This document shows positions 1-11,029 of a stretch of DNA of 64,000 nt, piece by piece; positions within the stretch are counted from its first letter, which is position 1, and each line of letters begins with the position of its first letter. The DNA comes from Euphorbia lathyris. Lineage: Eukaryota > Streptophyta > Magnoliopsida > Malpighiales > Euphorbiaceae. The stretch spans positions 4,603,001-4,667,000 of the forward strand of contig NC_088916.1 of NCBI RefSeq assembly GCF_963576675.1, read 5' to 3'. A program made the translations under genes and the position numbers. Below the pieces are notes generated by a model. The model ran no database searches, had not been told where the DNA came from, and saw only the letters and a program-made list of their open reading frames with translations.

Positions 1-152
1 CGCCCTTATTTTTGGGATGTTACTGTTATTAAGAGTTAGGGTTTCTAAGAGTTCCAATTTGCATGTACTATAAATAGTAGTCTTATATAAGTTGAAGATC
101 TACAGAACCTCAAATAGAAAGAAATATAATTTAGAAAAGTTTCCTCTTTTAT

Positions 153-925
153 TGGAAATGGAGGTTTTTTAACTGAAAAAGAGCTTAAGAATGCCATGGC
201 CAGAAAATGATTTGTTATAATTTCATGGATATGCCATTTGTGGATACAGATCTTTCTTTGTAGAATACAATTACTACTCATTCTACCTTTCATCACAATT
301 CTAATGTTACCACTGATACTTATTCAGCCACGCAAATTGACAACAATTCTGATGAGCATTTTGATTGTCTACCGAATTTTGGTGAAGATTTCAGTTTTGA
401 ATTTTTTTTCCTAACAATGAAGTAAATACAACTAACAACAAAACCGTACCAGAGCCACTAAACGCCAAACAATAGAGCCACCATGATAAATAGCACGATA
501 ACCTTGCAATATCCAAAACTCTCTAAATATAATATAAGATCAATATTATCTTTAGAGAGTTTTGGATATTGGAAGAGAATCGTTCTATTTATCATGGTGG
601 CTCTAGTGTTTGGCGTTTGGTGGCTCTGATACCTCTTTATTGTTAGTTGTATTTACTTCATTGTTAGGAAAAAAAATTCAAAATTGAAATCTTCACCAAA
701 ACTCGGTAGACAATCAAAACGCACATCAGAATTGCTGTCAGTTTGCGTGGCTGAATAAGAACCACAAGTATCAATAGTAACATCAGCATTGTGATGAAAA
801 GTAGAATGAGTAGCAACTGTATTATGGAAAGAAACATCTGTATCCACAAATGGAATATCCATGAAATTAATACAAATCATTTTCTGGTCTGACATTCTTA
901 AGCTCTTTTGAGTTAAAGAACCTTC
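153..925. repeat. Inverted repeat (hairpin) of unit 1
   Basis: The two arms of about 385 bp meet near 539, and coordinate pairs sum to about 1078. Both arms contain the same short coding-like sequence in opposite orientation. The left arm has a 9-bp deletion and substitutions (for example cacgataacc against the right arm's gattctcttcc complement), so pairing is interrupted in places. Confidence 0.9.
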
Positions 926-973
926 ATTTCCAATATCTTGATGATTTCCAAAGAATTCATTCATTTTCGTCAT
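653..973 (-). other. Coding-like right arm of unit 1 hairpin, 106-codon open frame
   Basis: The minus strand encodes a 106-aa frame starting MTKMNEFFGNHQDIGNEG and ending FEFFFLTMK. I do not recognise the family. Its C-terminal ~75 residues are matched by the plus-strand left arm of the same hairpin. It is probably a captured gene fragment rather than a working gene, since no promoter, intron or long upstream frame is seen. Confidence 0.5.
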
Positions 974-974
974 G

Positions 975-1400
975 GATCAAGGTATGCTCCCTTGATTGTA
1001 ATTACGTGTTTGTGAAAATCATTTTATTCGAATATCCGAGCGATTAATGTTTATGTAATATTATGATGAAATCTAAAGATTTCTAACAACAAGATCCATG
1101 ACTTCATAGAGTGCTTCCTTAATAATGATCCAAAATTGGTTCAACTTCAAACGTCAAGGGTAAAATTAGAATTTGTTCATTCTAGTCATTGATCAAGGTA
1201 CGCTCTCTTCATTGTCATTACGTGTTTGTAAAAATCATTTTATCCCAACATCAGAGCGATTAATGTTTATGTAATATTATGATGAAATCTAAAGATTTCT
1301 AACAACAAGATTCATGATTTCATAGAGCTTTGTTAATAATGACCGAAAATTGGTTCAACTTCAAACGTTAAGGGTAAAATTGGTCCAGTTTACATATGTT
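975..1400. repeat. 216-bp direct duplication within each unit
   Basis: The segment starting gatcaaggtatgctccc (975) is repeated from gatcaaggtacgctctc (1191) with about 85-90% similarity. The same pair occurs at the matching place in units 2 and 3. It lies directly after the hairpin's right arm. No coding potential is seen. Confidence 0.8.
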
Positions 1401-2007
1401 AGGGGAAAAATTGCACAATTTTAAACGTTATGGTTAAATTTGCTCATTTCATACGTTATGACTAAATATGCACTTTCCTTAAAACGATAAGGTTAAAAAT
1501 CATTCGGTTGGACAATTTTAAACCCTCTTCCACAAACCCATTTTGAACCAACACAGAGATTATTACAGTCTATATCCAATAGTCACATTTTCTGATTTTA
1601 GGATAGGACGAGGGCTTAATTAATGGTTTTTACTTAGTTCATGGACCTGATGATTATTTTGATAGTTTAAGGTCCTAATTGATTTTGAAGCTTTAATTTG
1701 GGGAGGCAAATGAGTGTAATGCCTTTAATTTATTATCACATTTATTCCTAGTAACTCTTTTAATTAAAATTATAATTTAATCTACCACCGTTATGAATTA
1801 TAAACCTAATTAATTTTATAACCATAATTTTTAGGATGTTACACTTGTTTCTATACGCCCTTATTTTTGGGATGTTACTGTTATTAAGAGTTAGGGTTTC
1901 TAAGAGTTCCAATTTGCATGTACTATAAATAGTAGTCTTATATAAGTTGAAAATCTACAGAACCTCAAATAGAAAGAAATATAATTTAGAAAAGTTTCCT
2001 CTTTTAT

Positions 2008-2798
2008 TGGAAATGGAGGTTTTTTAACTGAAAAAGAGCTTAAGAATGCCATGGCCAGAAAATGATTTGTTATAATTTCATGGATATGCCATTTGTGGAT
2101 ATAGATCTTTCTTTGTATAATACAATTACTACTCATTCTACCTTTCATCACAATTCTAATGTTACCACTGATACTTGTGATCCTTATTCAGCCACGCAAA
2201 TTGACAGCAATTCTGACGTGCGTTTTGATTGTCTACCGAGTTTTGGTGAAGATTTCAGTTTTGAATTTTTTTTCCTAACAATGAAGTAAATACAACTAAC
2301 AATAAAGAGGTATCAGAGCCACCAAACGCCAAACACTAGAGCCACCATGATAAATAGAACGATTCTCTTCCAATATCCAAAACTCTCTAAAGATAATATA
2401 AGATCAATATTATCTTTAGAGAGTTTTGGATATTGGAAGAGAATCGTTCTATTTATCATGGTGGCTCTAGTGTTTGGCGTTTGGTGGCTTTGATACCGTT
2501 TTGTTGTTAGTTGTATTTACTTCATTGTTAGGAAAAAAAATTCAAAATTGAAATCTTCACCAAAACTCGGTAGACAATCAAAACGCACGTCAGAATTGCT
2601 GTCAATTTGCGTGGCTGAATAAGAACCACAAGTATCAATAGTAACATCAGCATTGTGATGAAAAGTAGAATGAGTAGCAACTGTATTATGGAAAGAAACA
2701 TCTGTATCCACAAATGGAATATCCATGAAATTAATACAAATCATTTTCTGGTCTGACATTCTTAAGCTCTTTTGAGTTAAAGAACCTTCATTTCCAAT
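2008..2798. repeat. Inverted repeat of unit 2 with perfect 83-bp core stem
   Basis: Arms meet at a 7-nt loop (aagatca, 2400-2406). Positions 2317-2399 and 2407-2489 are exact reverse complements. Outside the core, pairing continues with mismatches out to about 2008 and 2798. Transcription of either strand would give a long, nearly perfect RNA hairpin, the kind of precursor that plant Dicer-like enzymes process. No promoter or expression can be shown from sequence. Confidence 0.92.
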
Positions 2799-2837
2799 AT
2801 CTTGATGATTTCCAAAGAATTCATTCATTTTCGTCAT
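2517..2837 (-). other. Coding-like right arm of unit 2 hairpin, 106-codon open frame
   Basis: The product is identical to the unit 1 frame except for one visible substitution (ATQI against ATQT). It faces a 75-codon frame in the left arm (plus, 2062-2289) that starts MICYNFMDMPFVDID and ends in the same FEFFFLTMK. Function unknown. Confidence 0.5.
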
Positions 2838-3871
2838 GGATCAAGGTATGCTCCCTTGATTGTAATTACGTGTTTGTGAAAATCATTTTATTCGAATATC
2901 CGAGCGATTAATGTTTATGTAATATTATGATGAAATCTAAAGATTTCTAACAACAAGATCCATGACTTCATAGAGTGCTTCCTTAATAATGATCCAAAAT
3001 TGGTTCAACTTCAAACGTCAAGGGTAAAATTAGAATTTGTTCATTCTAGTCATTGATCAAGGTACGCTCTCTTCATTGTCATTACGTGTTTGTAAAAATC
3101 ATTTTATCCCAACATCAGAGCGATTAATGTTTATGTAATATTATGATGAAATCTAAAGATTTCTAACAACAAGATTCATGATTTCATAGAGCTTTGTTAA
3201 TAATGACCGAAAATTGGTTCAACTTCAAACGTTAAGGGTAAAATTGGTCCAGTTTACATATGTTAGGGGAAAAATTGCACAATTTTAAACGTTATGGTTA
3301 AATTTGCTCATTTCATACGTTATGACTAAATATGCACTTTCCTTAAAACGATAAGGTTAAAAATCATTCGGTTGGACAATTTTAAACCCTCTTCCACAAA
3401 CCCATTTTGAACCAACACAGAGATTATTACAGTCTATATCCAATAGTCACATTTTCTGATTTTAGGATAGGACGAGGGCTTAATTAATGGTTTTTGCTTA
3501 GTTCATGGACCTGATGATTATTTTGATAGTTTAAGGTCCTAATTGATTTTGAAGCTTTAATTTGGGGAGGCAAATGAGTGTAATGCCTTTAATTTATTAT
3601 CACATTTATTCCTAGTAAATCTTTTAATTAAAATTATAATTTAATCTACCACCGTTATGAATTATAAACCTAATTAATTTTATAACCATAATTTTTAGGA
3701 TGTTACACTTGTTTCTATACGCCCTTATTTTTGGGATGTTACTGTTATTAAGAGTTAGGGTTTCTAAGAGTTCCAATTTGCATGTACTATAAATAGTAGT
3801 CTTATATAAGTTGAAGATCTACAGAACCTCAAATAGAAAGAATTATAATTTAGAAAAGTTTCCTCTTTTAT

Positions 3872-4662
3872 TGGAAATGGAGGTTTTTTAACTGAAAAAG
3901 AGCTTAAGAATGCCATGGCCAGAAAATGATTTGTTATAATTTCATGGATATGCCATTTGTGGATACATATCTTTCTTTGTATAATACAATTACTACTCAT
4001 TCTACCTTTCATCACAATTCTAATGTTACCACTGATACTTGTGATCCTTATTCAGCCACGCAAATTGACAGCAATTCTGATGAGCATTTTGATTGTCTAC
4101 CGAATTTTGGTGAAGATTTTAGTTTTGAATTTTTTTTCCTAACAATGAAGTAAATACAACTAACAACAAAACGGTACCAGAGCCACTAAACGCCAAACAC
4201 TAGAGCCACCATGATAAATAGAACGATTCTCTTCCAATATCCAAAACTCTGTAAAGATAATATAAGATCAATATTATCTTTAGAGAGTTTTGGATATTGG
4301 AAGAGAATCGTTCTATTTATCATGGTGGCTCTAGTGTTTGGCGTTTGGTGGCTTTGATACCGTTTTGTTGTTAGTTGTATTTACTTCATTGTTAGGAAAA
4401 AAAATTCAAAATTGAAATCTTCACCAAAACTCGGTAGACAATCAAAACGCACGTCAGAATTGCTGTCAATTTGCGTGGCTGAATAAGAACCACAAGTATC
4501 AATAGTAACATCAGCATTGTGATGAAAAGTAGAATGAGTAGCAACTGTATTATGGAAAGAAACATCTGTATCCACAAATGGAATATCCATGAAATTAATA
4601 CAAATCATTTTCTGGTCTGACATTCTTAAGCTCTTTTGAGTTAAAGAACCTTCATTTCCAAT
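3872..4662. repeat. Inverted repeat of unit 3
   Basis: Same architecture as unit 2. One substitution in the core (actctgtaaag in the left arm against actctctaaag) breaks the perfect stem. The loop aagatca is unchanged. Confidence 0.9.
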
Positions 4663-4701
4663 ATCTTGATGATTTCCAAAGAATTCGTTCATTTTCGTCA
4701 T
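4381..4701 (-). other. Coding-like right arm of unit 3 hairpin, 106-codon open frame
   Basis: Same 106-codon product as unit 2. The left-arm counterpart (plus, 3926-4153) is also open but differs at several residues. All three right arms remain open, while the unit 1 left arm has lost its frame. Confidence 0.5.
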
Positions 4702-5230
4702 GGATCAAGGTATGCTCCCTTGATTGTAATTACGTGTTTGTGAAAATCATTTTATTCGAATATCCGAGCGATTAATGTTTATGTAATATTATGATGAAAT
4801 CTAAAGATTTCTAACAACAAGATCTATGACTTCATAGAGTGCTTCCTTAATAATGACCGAAAATTGGTTCAACTTCAAATGTTAGGGTAAAATTGGAAAT
4901 TGTTCATTCCAGTCATTGATCAAGGTACGCTCTCTTGATTGTCATTACGTGTTTGTAAAAATCATTTTATTCCAACATCCGAGTGATTAATGTTTATATA
5001 ATATTATGATGAAATCTAAAGATTTCTAACAACAAGATTCATGATTTCATAAAGTGCTTCGTTAATAATGACTGAAAATTGGTTCAACTTCAAACGTTAA
5101 GGGTAAAATTGGTCCAATTTACAAATTTTAGGGGCAAATTGCACAATTTTAAATGTTATGGTTAAATTTGCCCATTTCATATATTATGACTAAATATGCA
5201 CTTCTCTTAAAACGCTGGGTTCAAATTTGG

Positions 5231-5567
5231 GGGGTTAATTACAAATCTGGGCCAATTTGAAAGCTTATTTATATATTTAGTATAGTTCTCCAACTTCTTG
5301 CATATCTAGACACTTTAACCTCATTTGGACAAAAATGCCCTCACCTTTCTCGTTCTCCCTTTACTGCAGTTGGTGAAAATCCAAGAAAGGAAGAGGGAAA
5401 CCAGAACAAGTTCTTCGATTTCCTCCAACTGCAGTATAGGGAGGACGAGAAAGGTGAGAGCATTTTTGTCCAAATGAGGTTAACGTGTCTAGATATGTAA
5501 GAAGTTGGAGAACTAGGCTAAATATATAAATGGGCTTTCAAATTGGTCCAGATTTGTAATTTTCCCG
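5231..5567. mobile_element. Foldback MITE-like element, ~337 bp
   Basis: The left end gggttaattacaaatctgg pairs with the right end agatttgtaattttccc. Complementarity continues inward through the caaatgaggtt and ctgcagt tracts to a centre near 5395. No convincing target-site duplication was found, so the superfamily is open. Confidence 0.7.
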
Positions 5568-6189
5568 AAAAATATATAAAGAAAGTGAGGAAAATAGACA
5601 ACACCCACCCACCACTTCTTCCCATTTGTCGGTGTTGTCAACAAACACCAAAAATATTTATTTTCCAATAAAAAATAAATATATATATAGTATACTACAT
5701 AGTTTCATTGCATTTATATAATAATTTATTTATTAACAAATAAGTAAAAAATATAAAAATACAAATTCGATTAATTCTTAATTAATTTTCGACTAATCCC
5801 TGAAGACTCTATCTACCCAATTAGTGTCTAACGTCTTTTACAATCTTGACTTTCACCCTTGTATATAATGTTGGTAAGAAATGATAAAACTCTTTCATAT
5901 TTAGAAATTTATTATTATTTTTTCTAGCATATTAGCTACATTTTTGACTTGTTTAGTAATTTTAGATATAGAGTTTTTTTAATAATTAAATAAATTGCTT
6001 GACTCGACATATGTCAAATACCAGATTTGTCAAATATCCTTTAAGTGAATTATCTCTCAATTAAATTTTCTGCATACATTAGAACTCGAATTCGAGATTT
6101 ATATATGAAATATTTCTTAATTAATTTTTTTTGTATACATTAAAACTCAAACTCGAAATTTATGTTTTTCTTTTTGCTTCAGTAGAACT
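5568..6189. other. AT-rich intergenic stretch
   Basis: No gene, terminal repeat or long open frame is supported here. A small self-complementary patch (acaacacc and ggtgttgt) lies near 5600-5650. Confidence 0.6.
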
Positions 6190-6194
6190 TCCCT

Positions 6195-6440
6195 TAAACT
6201 TTTACTATTATACCAACAGACATTCTCAATCACACGGACCGACTATTTCAGCTTGCCATTAACAGCGTGAGTCCAAATTTACGTAGCATTTTAGGTCCAA
6301 ATTTACCTCTTAACAAACTATTTTTTCGTAAGTTAAAATTTACTATTATACCAACAGACATTCTCAATCGCACGGAACGACTATTTCAACTTGTCATTAA
6401 AGTGTCTCGGGTCCAAATTTACCTCTTAATGTACGGATTT
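6195..6440. repeat. ~138-bp tandem duplication
   Basis: The phrase taccaacagacattctcaat appears at 6211 and again at 6349, with shared flanking text including gtccaaatttacctcttaa. There are two copies, diverged by several substitutions. Open frames across it are low-complexity and not convincing. Confidence 0.7.
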
Positions 6441-6825
6441 ATTCGTAACATAAAAATGTTAAAATTTTATCTTTTAATATTTCTGACTTGGAACGATTTT
6501 GGATCCAACCAGTCACATAATTGCTTTCCAGTATTTGGAGTGTACAAAAACCAATCAATTTGAGTCGGACTTCAATATTTTTTTTTTGGTCCTGGTTTGA
6601 ATTGAAAAAAAAAAGGTATCCACTAGAAGCAAGTCTGACCAAAGGGGTCCAAATTCTTTTTTTTTTTTTTTTTACTTATTCTTTTATTATAAATATAGTT
6701 AAAATATCTATTAAAGTCTTCGATAAAACCACATAATATAATATTTTAGATTTAAAATAGATCAAATTTCTATTTTAAATTTTTAAGTATAAATTTTTTT
6801 TACTATTAAAATCTATTTGTTTGTT

Positions 6826-6918
6826 TTTTTTTTTAAATTTGCCGGATGTGATTCGAACCCATGACCTCTTAAGGCATAGGTAAGCTCTCAACCACTAGGC
6901 TAAGAGTTTCATCACAAA
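6826..6918 (-). mobile_element. tRNA-derived SINE-like fragment
   Basis: On the minus strand there is a pol III A-box-like stretch (tagcctagtggttgagagc, about 6884-6902) and a B-box (gggttcgaatc, about 6850-6860), followed at once by an A-rich tail. The body after the B-box is very short, so this is a truncated SINE or a retroposed tRNA-like sequence. Flanks resembling tctatttgtttgtt and tccattggtttgtt may be an old target-site duplication. Confidence 0.5.
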
Positions 6919-6999
6919 TCCATTGGTTTGTTATTTCGTCTAGGATTAATAAAATGTCACGACCAGTTCTAACCTCAATACTCCACAAATAAAGAAAAC

Positions 7000-7190
7000 T
7001 TAATATATCATTTGTTTTATGAACTTGTCCAAAAAGCTTGATTGGTCCCATGAACTTTCAAAGTGTCCCGTTAGTTCCCTAAATTTGCATAAAATGTCCA
7101 GTTAATCCCCTAAACTTGCGTAAAATGTAATCAAAATTGATCACTCGGTTGTAAAAAAATAAATTAAATAAAGAAAATGTATTGCACGCA
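7000..7190. mobile_element. Half of a ctgaacttgtcc-type MITE
   Basis: The text resembles the left terminal region of the complete element at 28130-28648 (phrases such as aaaagcttgattggtccc, caaagtgtcccgttag and actcggttg). No matching right end is present, so this is a truncated copy. Confidence 0.55.
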
Positions 7191-7232
7191 TTTAAAAAAA
7201 AAAAATAAAACAATCAGGATCGAAGTATTGCG

Positions 7233-7360
7233 ACTGTAATATTAGAGAATACAATGTTTATAGTTGAGAAAATTCATTTTTACTGATGGTTCACCACTGT
7301 AATATTAGAGAATACAATGTTTATAGTTGAGAAAATTCATTTTTACTGATGGTTCACCAC
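7233..7360. repeat. Perfect 63-bp tandem duplication
   Basis: Positions 7233-7295 and 7296-7358 are identical, starting actgtaatattagagaatac. Exact identity suggests a very recent slippage or unequal-exchange event. Confidence 0.9.
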
Positions 7361-7599
7361 GGCTAGGGATGCACCCCATGCCCCGGTGCCTCTGGACCTA
7401 GATAATAATCTCGTTTTATTTGTTCCGTTATCTGACTCCAAAATTATTCCATGCATCGTTATCTAGTTGAAAACGTTAAGAACAAACTTTAATCATTTCT
7501 TACATTAAGATTATATATACGTCTGACAAAAACAATAAGAAAAAAAAAAAAAACCTTGTCCCACACGTCTGAAAAAAACAATAAGTAAAAATTTGAAAC

Positions 7600-8150
7600 T
7601 TGTCCGTTTCAAATAATGCTTGACTCGTCAAAAAGCGACCTCAAGCTCTACATCTTGTTCATTAACGACTCGTGAGCTACTCATTTATTTGTTCACGAGT
7701 TTTACTCAATAATTCTAAACTTTGTTTATGAACAACTCATTAATTATATTTATCTAAAATTTATTTAACAAAGGGTTTAAAACTAAAATACATAACTTTA
7801 TATTTTCCTTTCTAGAGAAATATTATTGTTTAAAGAAAAATTTAACCAAACTTACACATAAACATTATAATCGACCTTGCTCATAAACATTTATCTAAAA
7901 TCAAGCTTTCGAGCCTAATGTCACGAGCTTTCAAGCCTAATGCCGAGCCAAGCATGGTCAAATTTTTATCGAACCGAACGCCAAATCGCTGAGCGGCTCG
8001 ACTTGTTTATAAATCGAACCGAGCACAGTGGAGCTTTTATCGATGAGCCGCTCGACTTGTTTATAAATCGAGCCGAGCGCGGTCGAACTTTTATCAAACC
8101 GAACGCCAAATCGCTCATGAAAGCTCGAATCATGTACTACATCCAGAGGT
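7600..8150. repeat. Dispersed gagctcg-rich repeat with internal ~65-bp duplication
   Basis: The segment shares phrases (cgtgagc, tcacgag, aaatcgagccgag) in opposite orientation with 13858-14265. Within 7985-8100 the block ggctcgacttgtttataaatcga occurs twice about 65 bp apart. Short open frames here follow the repeat and are not taken as genes. Superfamily not assigned. Confidence 0.5.
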
Positions 8151-8727
8151 GATAACATTAATAAATGAGATTTCATTTCAAAAGAGAGTAATTTCTTACT
8201 GCAAATACATGAAAACTGATTGAAAGAATGGAAACCCACAAACATCAACTGATGCTCCATTACAAATAACACCAAACAAGAACAAAAATCAAGTAAATGG
8301 TGATCATACATAACAGTTCTGAATTTATCATATTTTGAACTACAGTCCTCTATCCGTAAATTCGATACGGGTACTTGAGGCGCTCTCTGGTTATCTATGT
8401 TTAGCTATTTTTTGGGTGTCTTTGCACAAAAAATTAAAGTTCCATACACAGCTTCCATTGAGTTTTCCGGCGTTTACAGTAGGTGCTTAAGCCCCTCCTG
8501 GTCGCCCTTAGATCCGTCACTGCCCAAAAGAAATCGGTTATGAAGTCCTCAGATATCTCCAGCATTCTCAACTTGCTGAGATATGCAGGATTTCTGGGAG
8601 CTTTTATGGTGAAAATCATCTGACAAAAACCTATTAACTAACCTTATAATCATCTAAAATACTTTTCAATTTTCAACATCATACTACCACCTAACTTAGC
8701 TTCTTCTAATTTGTCTACAATCGGGGG

Positions 8728-10608
8728 CTACGAGCATACTCGACCTCTTTTCCGCTCTTGTTTTTCTGACAAACTCATAGCCAATTCGATATCTGTTTCG
8801 GCTAAACATCTTTTATGTTGCACAGACCCTTTTGCCTGCTTTTGAAGTCTAGTTACTCCCTCTAATGAAAGTTGTTGACATTGAGAATCAACATCCAAAT
8901 TACTATCCCCGTCCCTATTTCGTGCTCGAGTTACAGCTATCGTTCCACAACTCGAATCGATACATGATCTTTCATCAAGGATTTCATTCTTATTCGAATT
9001 CCACCTATCATCCTCGCAAGGTGAGAATTCATAATACGAAAAAGGATGCTGGCAGTTAGGCTGTGGGAAGGAAGCATTGGTTTCTAAACAATTGGCATTG
9101 TCTCGCTCTACTTTCATGCTTGTTGGAGTACTGAACAAAAACGAGCTCGAATTATCATTAATGAATCCAAGCGACAAGATAGTGTGTGATTGATTCTGAA
9201 GGGGTGTTTGAGCACCGTTTTTGTTATTAATATCAAGATCACCTCTACTAATCTTAGACATCGCGGATGAAAAACTCTCCATACCAGGAAAAGATTGTGA
9301 AACTGGCACCGAAACTGCTCTTCCGAACAGCTTAATGGTTGCTGGTGGTGGTAAAGCAGCTGTGCATCCTTCAGTACAGACACTGTCCTTGGAATCAAGC
9401 TCTAATTTCTGTCCATGAACAAAACAACAACGAAATTAAAACCGACATTCTGTAATCAATTATGCAATTAACATTGGATTAAAGCATTTCGAGATCCTAG
9501 AACTTTATTGTTTTTACACATTCATGCCCTCATCTAGTATCAGGATGCTATGCTTTAATACATTAAAAGACCAAATTGCAACAAGTTAGGAAGTTCTGAT
9601 CTTACCAAAGGCAAAAGTTTATCCCGAATTGGAACAGAATTCAACCGAATAGAAGACAAAGATCCTTCATCATCTTCAACTGAAGAATTGGATGTCATAT
9701 GATCTTCTTTTTCTGATGGTAACACAGTAGTACCAGAATAAACATCAGTGACACCAGAAGTCGGAGACCAAGAGTACCCATTCTGCTGCTCTGAAACAGC
9801 GGATCCAAACGAATCCGAAACAACTGCAGATAAAACTGAATTCGGGGATTGATTCTCCATCTCTACAACTGATAAACTAGGAGACAAAGATCTTTCTCCT
9901 TCATTTGAACCCAACACTCCTTCAAGAACATCAATCGATTTTCTAGGGTAAGGATGAACTGGTTTCCTCTTAGGACGAGGAGGCGGAATCTCAATTGGCT
10001 TAAGAGAATACTCAGTTCCATCACAAGAATCTCTAGCAACCTAAATTCAACAAATTCCATCGATAAAACACCAAATCCACAAAAAAACCCTAAAAATCAG
10101 CAAATGAATTCAATGAATTAAACCTTAGAGAAAAATTTCTGAGCATGGCTTCGAATTTGAACAGCAGTTTTAGTACCTATATGTTCTGCATCAACATAAA
10201 TTAACACAAATTACTTCCATTCCACCATTAAATCGAGCTTCCGAAAAGAAGAAAAAAAAACAAATAGAACCTTGAATTTTTCTCCATCCTCGACCATAGA
10301 GTTGCAGAGCTTCAAGAAACTTCCGGTGCTCATCTTCAGTCCATTTCTCTCTTTGTTTAGTGATAGTGTAGGGCTTCCTCACCTGATCAAACACCATGAC
10401 ATTATAGAAAAACCATAGATAAAACAGAAGCAAAATCGAAGAATTAAGAATAAAACCTTAGGGATTTGATCAGATGCAATTGAAGCGAAATCATGAGTTT
10501 CCTGTAAATCCAAATCTAGATTATGAAATTTCGCAGCATTTTACACAAATTGGAAGAGTTAATTCCAATTAAATGGAAATCAAGCAAGAATACCTGATAA
10601 GCAGCCAT
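8728..10608 (-). CDS. RVE: REVEILLE-type single-MYB transcription factor (six exons)
   Basis: Exons read on the minus strand: 10608-10594, 10501-10457, 10382-10271, 10185-10124, 10040-9606 and 9408-8728. All introns are GT-AG and the spliced frame gives 449 aa. The start ATG is in good context (ccaATGGC). The single MYB repeat of the SHAQKYF class spans about residues 33-78 ([35 protein letters not shown]). It is followed by the family's proline/basic motif ([17 protein letters not shown], about 96-112) and a KLFGRAVSV motif near 249, typical of the RVE1/RVE2/RVE7 group. Members are nuclear DNA-binding clock-output regulators that recognise evening-element-type sites. No frameshift or premature stop is seen, so the gene looks intact. 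UTR limits were not determined. Confidence 0.93.
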
Positions 10609-10651
10609 TGGAGTCGAAATCTGAGTGATGGAGAAAGGGGGAAAATGGGGG

Positions 10652-10660
10652 AAAATATCT
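10652..10660 (+). promoter_or_regulatory. Evening element upstream of the REVEILLE-type gene
   Basis: AAAATATCT, the exact evening-element motif, lies 44-52 bp upstream of the start codon, in the 5' UTR or core promoter. Such sites are bound by CCA1/LHY/RVE proteins, so self- or cross-regulation within the family is plausible. Confidence 0.6.
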
Positions 10661-10806
10661 GAATCCGAAATGAAAATAATGATATTAAAAAGCAAAAGAG
10701 TCTTGTTGAAGAGGCGAAAAAGGAGGAGACAGTGACACGTCAGACTGGAATGTTGTTAATACTGTAATAAAAAAAATGAAAATGGAAAAATCCAGAAGAG
10801 AAGGAG

Positions 10807-10813
10807 AATATCT
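10807..10813 (+). promoter_or_regulatory. Second evening-element-like core (AATATCT)
   Basis: The core AATATCT lies about 200 bp upstream of the start codon. It is shorter than the full element and could be chance in AT-rich DNA. Confidence 0.35.
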
Positions 10814-10851
10814 GGGGAATCTTGTGGCTATGAACAGAATGAGACCCGCAA

Positions 10852-10857
10852 CACGTG
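10852..10857. promoter_or_regulatory. G-box CACGTG upstream of the REVEILLE-type gene
   Basis: The palindromic CACGTG lies about 245 bp upstream of the start codon. A further ACGT-core site (gtgacacgtcag) lies near 10732-10743. G-boxes are typical targets of bHLH (PIF) and bZIP factors in light and clock promoters. Confidence 0.45.
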
Positions 10858-10869
10858 TCGTTATGTTAT

Positions 10870-11029
10870 ACACTCACTCGTTTTCTTTTGTCCGTTGTAA
10901 TAATCTTTGGACTTTTTTATTATTTTTTGTGGCTGGATATTTTTAATTTCCTTATCTGTTTTGGAAAATGTAATTTAATTTTGTTAGTGTGATTTTTGGG
11001 TGACAATTATCTTTTGGTAAGGGAACCGC
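10870..11029. other. Upstream intergenic stretch
   Basis: AT-rich DNA between the MYB promoter region and the MITE cluster. Nothing further is supported. Confidence 0.5.

Larger units (their letters stand above)
1..1855. repeat. Tandem unit 1 of ~1.86 kb array
   Basis: First of three head-to-tail copies. The phrase cgcccttatttttgggatgt opens the window at 1 and recurs at 1856 and 3720. The unit is 9 bp shorter than unit 2 because 9 bp are missing in its left hairpin arm near position 320. It holds a large inverted repeat (about 153-925), then a 216-bp direct duplication (about 975-1190 and 1191-1400), then unique AT-rich sequence. The window starts exactly at a unit boundary, so more copies may lie upstream. 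Confidence 0.95.
1856..3719. repeat. Tandem unit 2 of ~1.86 kb array
   Basis: Full 1864-bp copy, nearly identical to unit 1 over its whole length apart from the 9-bp difference and scattered substitutions. This implies recent duplication or homogenisation. It carries the best preserved hairpin core of the three. Confidence 0.95.
3720..5214. repeat. Tandem unit 3, truncated and more diverged at its right end
   Basis: The first ~1.1 kb match unit 2 closely. After about 4820 substitutions accumulate, and similarity stops near 5214, just before a separate foldback element. Units 1 and 2 are therefore closer to each other in this part than either is to unit 3. Confidence 0.9.

Noticed and set aside
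45..4142. 83-codon and 61-codon frames in the hairpin units
   Set aside because: They overlap the longer 106-codon frame on the opposite strand or in another frame and have no independent support.
8434..8619. Small minus-strand frame downstream of the MYB gene
   Set aside because: It follows the MYB stop codon, has no family match, and probably lies in the 3' flank.
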